Assembly (NCBI GenBank): GCA_002471575.1
Contig: DKQG01000051.1
Coordinates: 1-57,162 of the forward strand
Source: Alphaproteobacteria bacterium UBA7314
Lineage (GTDB): Bacteria; Pseudomonadota; Alphaproteobacteria; MPNO01; UBA830
Length of the DNA: 57,162 bases
Direction: 5' to 3'
Within the stretch, counting starts at the first letter, position 1. Every line of letters starts with the position of its first letter. The translations under genes were made by a program, and so were the position numbers. A model generated the notes under the pieces. The model ran no database searches. It had not been told where the DNA came from and saw only the letters and a list, made by a program, of their open reading frames with translations. Shown here one piece after another: positions 53,639 through 57,162 of this stretch.

Positions 53639-55015
53639 ATGAAAGTCATCGTTTGCGGCGCCGGCCGGGTTGGCTACAACATCGCGCGCCAGCTATCGCT
53701 GGAAAATCATGATGTAACGGTTGTGGACTCGTCGGAAGACAATATCCGCTCGGTTAACGAAACGCTTGATGTCCAGGCGCTGCAGGGTTTTGCCTCTTAT
53801 CCGGATGTGTTGGAACGCGCGAATGCTGCCGATGCCGACCTGCTGATCGCTGTCACTCAGTCCGACGAAGTGAACATGGTCGCCTGCCAGGTCGCCCATT
53901 CCCTATTCAATGTGCCGACCAAACTGGCGCGGGTGCGGAATCAAAGTTACCTGCGGCCCATCTGGGCCGATCTTTTCAGCCGTGAAAATATGCCGATAGA
54001 CGTAATCATCTCGCCGGAACTGGAAGTTGCGCGGGCGATCTCGCGCGACCTGGTTGTGCCGGGGGCATTCGACACGATACCTATGGTCGAGGGGCGGGTG
54101 CGCGTCATCGGCGTTCGCTGCAACGAGGACTGTCCGGTCATCAACACGCCGCTGCGACAGTTGACAGGCGTTTTCCCCGACCTGCACATCGTCGTTGTGG
54201 GAATTATCCGGGATGGCAAGGCATTCGTGCCGAGTGCCGACGAACAGATGCTGGCCGGCGACGATGTTTACTTCATTGCAGATAACGAGCATGTGCCACG
54301 GGCAATGGCCGTGTTCGGCCATGAGGAACGCCAGGCGCGCCGTATCATCATCGCAGGTGGCGGGAATGTCGGCGTTTTCCTAGCTCAGTTGATCCGAGAC
54401 GAGCATCCGGGCGTCTATGCCCGCATTATCGAGTCCAATCGCGAAGGCGCCGAACGGGCGGCGCGGCGGTTGCCTGATACGACCGTCATCAATGGCAATG
54501 CGCTGGACCCCACGATTTTGGAGGAAGCGGGCGTTGCCGTCACTGAGGCGATCGTTGCCGTTACCAATGACGACGAAACAAATATACTCGGGTCTTTACT
54601 TGCCAAAAGGCATGGCGCGCAGCGGGCGATTGCACTGGTCAATAACACGAATTACTCGCCGCTGATCACTACGCTTGGTGTCGATGCGGTCATTAGTCCG
54701 CGGTCGATTACTGCCTCCACAATTTTGCAGCACGTCCGGCGGGGACGCATCCGCGCAGTACATTCGTTGGGCGAAGATTTTGGAGAGATGATGGAAGCGG
54801 AAATTCTCGAAACGTCATCGCTAGCGGGATTGCAGATCCGCGAGATGGAATTGCCTGACGGTGTGATGTTTGGGGCGATCGTGCGGGGAGACGAGGTGAT
54901 AACGCCTCGTAGTAACACGATCGTTAACAAGGGCGACCGGGTTGTGATTTTTGTGCGCCCGGCGGCTGTGCGCGAAATCGAGAAATTGTTCGCTGTCAGT
55001 CTCGAATTCTTCTGA
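53639..55015 (+). CDS. trkA: Trk potassium transport regulatory protein TrkA
   Basis: Peripheral NAD-binding subunit that controls the TrkH/TrkG potassium channel. It has two repeats, each an RCK-N Rossmann domain followed by a TrkA-C domain: the first starts MKVIVCGAGRVGYNIARQLS, the second around residue 230 with RIIIAGGGNVGVFLAQLI. It has 458 residues, the standard length. No trkH is present in the window. The ntrX-trkA adjacency is typical of alphaproteobacteria. Confidence 0.97.
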   Translation: MKVIVCGAGRVGYNIARQLSLENHDVTVVDSSEDNIRSVNETLDVQALQGFASYPDVLERANAADADLLIAVTQSDEVNMVACQVAHSLFNVPTKLARVRNQSYLRPIWADLFSRENMPIDVIISPELEVARAISRDLVVPGAFDTIPMVEGRVRVIGVRCNEDCPVINTPLRQLTGVFPDLHIVVVGIIRDGKAFVPSADEQMLAGDDVYFIADNEHVPRAMAVFGHEERQARRIIIAGGGNVGVFLAQLIRDEHPGVYARIIESNREGAERAARRLPDTTVINGNALDPTILEEAGVAVTEAIVAVTNDDETNILGSLLAKRHGAQRAIALVNNTNYSPLITTLGVDAVISPRSITASTILQHVRRGRIRAVHSLGEDFGEMMEAEILETSSLAGLQIREMELPDGVMFGAIVRGDEVITPRSNTIVNKGDRVVIFVRPAAVREIEKLFAVSLEFF

Positions 55016-55025
55016 TAGCATTCCA

Positions 55026-55880
55026 ATGCCAAGAATTTCCTGTGTAAATGGGCGCTATATCCGTCACAGTCAGGCTGGAGTCCATATCGAGGACCGCGGC
55101 TACCAGTTCGCCGACGGGGTTTACGAAGTCATCGTCGTGGTTGAGGGGCGAATGGTGGACGAAGATCTCCATTTCGCCCGGCTGGAACGCTCGCTTCGGG
55201 AAATTCGGATGGAAATGCCATTTGGCGTGGATGTCTTTCGGCTTAAAGTGGCGGAATTGCTCCGGCTCAATCATCTCAGAAACGCCAACCTCTATATCCA
55301 GGTGTCTCGTGGTGTGGCGCCCAGGAACCACCAGATCCCGGATGAAATCCAACCGGCCGTCGTCATGACAGTCCGACCGCTGGCGGTACCGAAGCGGGAA
55401 TGGGTCAAGGACGGCGTCTCGATCATTACGGTCCCCGATATCCGCTGGAAGCGGCCTGATATCAAGTCCGTGTCACTGCTCCCCAATATTCTTGCCAAGG
55501 ATGTCGCCGTGCGCGATGGCGTCTACGAGGCATGGCAGGTCGACAATAAAGGGATGGTAACTGAGGGAACGTCGACCAATGCATGGATCGTAGAGGGCCG
55601 GAGTGTGATCACCTATCCACCCGAAAACGCGATCCTGAATGGGGTAACGCGCCTTGCATTGATGAAAATCGCAGCGGAGGCGAAGATCAAAGTGGAGGAA
55701 CGGCCGTTCAGTGTCGATGAAGCGAAGGGCGCGGACGAGGCCTTTCTGACCAGTTCGACCGCGTTTCTTATCCCGATTGTCGATATTGACGGTAACCGGG
55801 TTGGAAACGGGAAGCCGGGGCCAGTTTCGAGGAAGCTACTGGAGGGGTATTCTAGTCATTTGTGGTCGTCAGATGCCTGA
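55026..55880 (+). CDS. dat: D-amino-acid transaminase
   Basis: PLP class IV transaminase making D-amino acids such as D-Glu or D-Ala for peptidoglycan. MPRISCVNGRYIRHSQAGVH and EDRGYQFADGVYEVI begin the fold; the PLP Lys147 is in RPDIKSVSLLPN; MVTEGTSTNAWIV is the cofactor-binding loop with its Glu. It has 284 residues. Branched-chain transaminase is an alternative within class IV, but the IKSVSLLPN pattern favours D-amino-acid transaminase. The ATG at 55026 lies 10 bp after the trkA stop. Confidence 0.9.
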   Translation: MPRISCVNGRYIRHSQAGVHIEDRGYQFADGVYEVIVVVEGRMVDEDLHFARLERSLREIRMEMPFGVDVFRLKVAELLRLNHLRNANLYIQVSRGVAPRNHQIPDEIQPAVVMTVRPLAVPKREWVKDGVSIITVPDIRWKRPDIKSVSLLPNILAKDVAVRDGVYEAWQVDNKGMVTEGTSTNAWIVEGRSVITYPPENAILNGVTRLALMKIAAEAKIKVEERPFSVDEAKGADEAFLTSSTAFLIPIVDIDGNRVGNGKPGPVSRKLLEGYSSHLWSSDA

Positions 55881-56529
55881 CAGACTGCCAAAAGCGGTAC
55901 TGTTCGACTGGGACGGTACGCTGGTCAATAGCTGGCCCATCATCCACGAAAGCATGAACCGTACGCTCGAAGCGATGGGACAGACTCCATGGACTATGGA
56001 TGAGACGCTGGAGCGTGTGCGCAAATCGCTGCGCGAGGCATTCCCGCCGTTGTTTGGCGACCGTTGGAAAGAGGCTCGCGATATTTTCTACACTGCCTAC
56101 CGGGCGGTTCATCTGGAGCGTGTTGAGAAAAAAGACGGCGCTGAGGAGCTGATCGGGTTGCTGGAAAAACTGGGTAGCCATCTGGGCGTCGTTAGCAACA
56201 AATCCGGCGGCCATCTTCGGGCAGAATCCAGCAAGCTGGGCTGGGACCGGTATTTCGAAGGTTATCTGGTGGGGGCGAACGATGCGCCGCGGGACAAACC
56301 GGCGACCGATCCGATTTTCATGGCATTGGAAGGGACCGGTATTGAGCCTGACCAGGATGTTTGGTTCATAGGCGACACGTGGGTAGATATCGCGTGCGGT
56401 CGCGCCGCAAATTGCTATACCATACTGATTGGCAAAAATATGCCCGAAGACCCAGAATTCGTCGATCATCCGCCGGACGAGCATTTTTCGGATTGCCGAG
56501 TCTTGATGGAGGTTGTCAGAAAATTCTGA
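55873..56529 (+). CDS. HAD family phosphatase
   Basis: A haloacid-dehalogenase-type hydrolase of 218 residues, similar to phosphoglycolate phosphatases. Motif I VLFDWDGTLVNSW has the nucleophile Asp12 and Asp14; motif II is VVSNKSG; motif III Lys lies in RDKPATDP; motif IV is WFIGDTWVDIACG. A helical cap occurs between motifs I and II. The substrate is not known. The ATG at 55873 overlaps the dat stop by 8 bp, suggesting co-transcription. Confidence 0.9.
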   Translation: MPDRLPKAVLFDWDGTLVNSWPIIHESMNRTLEAMGQTPWTMDETLERVRKSLREAFPPLFGDRWKEARDIFYTAYRAVHLERVEKKDGAEELIGLLEKLGSHLGVVSNKSGGHLRAESSKLGWDRYFEGYLVGANDAPRDKPATDPIFMALEGTGIEPDQDVWFIGDTWVDIACGRAANCYTILIGKNMPEDPEFVDHPPDEHFSDCRVLMEVVRKF

Positions 56530-56644
56530 GATACCATTTCAGAAATCGTGTCGATAGATCGCTGGCAGAGCCATCACCCGCAGACAGAACTCTCTGTTCA
56601 ATAAGTGAAGATACAAAGATTCAATAAAACAAGAAGGTAGAACA
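56530..56644 (+). promoter_or_regulatory. Upstream region of hfq
   Basis: A 115-bp gap with an A-T-rich half just before hfq, a short inverted repeat ACAGA-ACTC-TCTGT at 56584-56597, and a good ribosome-binding site AAGAAGG before the ATG. The A-rich leader is a plausible site for Hfq binding to its own mRNA, known in other bacteria; here it is inference. Confidence 0.35.
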
Positions 56645-56914
56645 ATGTCTTCAGATAAAATACAAAACCTTCAGGATGTATTTCTTAACCACGTCCGGAA
56701 GCAGAAAATTCCCGTGACAGTTTTTCTGGTCAATGGTGTAAAGCTACAGGGGATTATCACATGGTTCGACAACTTCTGTATGCTGTTGCGCCGCGACGGT
56801 CATTCCCAACTTGTTTACAAACATGCGATCTCGACCGTTATGCCGGTGACGCCCGTTTCCCTCTACGGCGACGATGATGATGAAGAAGGTGTCATCGAAG
56901 AGGCCGAAACCTGA
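56645..56914 (+). CDS. hfq: RNA chaperone Hfq
   Basis: Sm-like hexameric protein pairing small RNAs with mRNAs. MSSDKIQNLQDVFLNHVRKQ begins the protein; Sm1 is KIPVTVFLVNGVKLQGIITW and Sm2 contains LVYKHAISTVMP with the conserved YKHA. A short acidic tail (GDDDDEEGV) follows. It has 89 residues. It is followed closely by hflX, the usual bacterial pairing. Confidence 0.98.
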   Translation: MSSDKIQNLQDVFLNHVRKQKIPVTVFLVNGVKLQGIITWFDNFCMLLRRDGHSQLVYKHAISTVMPVTPVSLYGDDDDEEGVIEEAET

Positions 56915-56915
56915 T

Positions 56916-57162
56916 TTGACAAACCTCAACGGGGTGGACAAGGACGACCAAAGAACGCGCGCGGTCGTCCTACACCCATTCCTGAAATCCGGCAACGCCC
57001 GCGACCGCTCGGTTAAATCGCGATTGGAAGAAGCCGTTGGCCTCGCAGCGGCGATAGATTTGAACGTCGTCGCGGCTGAGAATGTGCCGCTCGCCAAGAT
57101 CAATGCCGGCAACTATTTCGGTAAAGGCACGATAGAGCGTCTGCACGAACTGGTGGAGGATC
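56916..57162 (+). CDS. hflX: GTPase HflX (5' part, cut by window edge)
   Basis: Ribosome-associated GTPase. Only the first 82 codons are in the window. The sequence after the start, AVVLHPFLKSGNARDRSVKS and later NAGNYFGKGTIERLHELVE, matches the N-terminal HflX domain (LSGRATYIGxGKxxEL-type motif). The start may be TTG at 56916, two bases after the hfq stop, or GTG at 56934; neither has a strong ribosome-binding site. The GTPase domain lies beyond the edge. Confidence 0.9.
   Translation, partial: MTNLNGVDKDDQRTRAVVLHPFLKSGNARDRSVKSRLEEAVGLAAAIDLNVVAAENVPLAKINAGNYFGKGTIERLHELVED

Noticed and set aside
1..57162. tRNA, rRNA, CRISPR arrays, insertion sequences, prophage or integrative elements
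   Set aside because: Looked for in all gaps; none shows cloverleaf-like, spaced-repeat or terminal-repeat structure, and no transposase or integrase motif appears in any frame.

Overview
The window is chromosomal housekeeping DNA from an alphaproteobacterium, most likely a Rhodospirillales-type lineage. Evidence: the order frr-uppS-cdsA-dxr-rseP-bamA-skp-lpxD-fabZ-lpxA-lpxI-lpxB; use of LpxI; a pyruvate dehydrogenase E1 beta with its own lipoyl domain; the block dusB-ntrB-ntrC-ntrY-ntrX-trkA-dat-hfq-hflX; and a LexA box of the alphaproteobacterial type (GTTC-N7-GTTC) before lexA. Genes are tightly packed, often with 1-20 bp overlaps. I see no rRNA, tRNA, CRISPR array, insertion sequence, prophage or integron.

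Layout. 110-3592: dnaE. 3866-18632, all on the + strand: translation factors and nucleotide metabolism (rpsB, tsf, pyrH, frr), then envelope and isoprenoid genes (uppS, cdsA, dxr, rseP, bamA, skp, lpxD, fabZ, lpxA, lpxI, lpxB) and gloA. 18698-26741, on the - strand: gltA, gltX, lexA, moeA, moaC, trpC, trpD. A decayed comEC remnant lies between gltX and lexA on the opposite strand. 26981-29459: a GNAT gene facing a PpiD/SurA-type periplasmic chaperone. 29651-35191, + strand: tpiA, secG, pyrG, kdsA, eno, ftsB. 35407-42400: the pyruvate dehydrogenase and lipoate block (pdhA, pdhB, pdhC, lpd, lipA) and a COQ10/RatA-like gene. 42397-45345, - strand: DUF429, pncC, pgpA, ispDF. 45472-57162, + strand: a CcsA-like membrane protein, dusB, two nitrogen two-component systems (NtrBC, NtrYX), trkA, a D-amino-acid transaminase, a HAD phosphatase, hfq, and the start of hflX, cut by the window edge.

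How the genes work together. The first half builds the envelope: lipid A from UDP-GlcNAc intermediates (LpxA, D, I, B), outer-membrane protein assembly (BamA, Skp, and the PpiD-like chaperone), undecaprenyl and phospholipid precursors (UppS, CdsA, PgpA), and the MEP isoprenoid pathway (Dxr, IspDF). The middle links lower glycolysis (TpiA, Eno) to the citric acid cycle (PDH complex, lipoyl synthase, citrate synthase). The last part carries nitrogen-responsive regulation, potassium uptake and RNA-based regulation.

I found no clearly new multi-gene system. The points most worth a second look are: the comEC remnant with three in-frame stops; a PDH E2 with two tandem subunit-binding domains; absence of trpE and trpG from a block where they are normally found, with a GNAT gene in their place; a two-box LexA promoter; a hairpin-rich leader before rpsB; and a gene-free pdhC-lpd gap that may hold a gene remnant.
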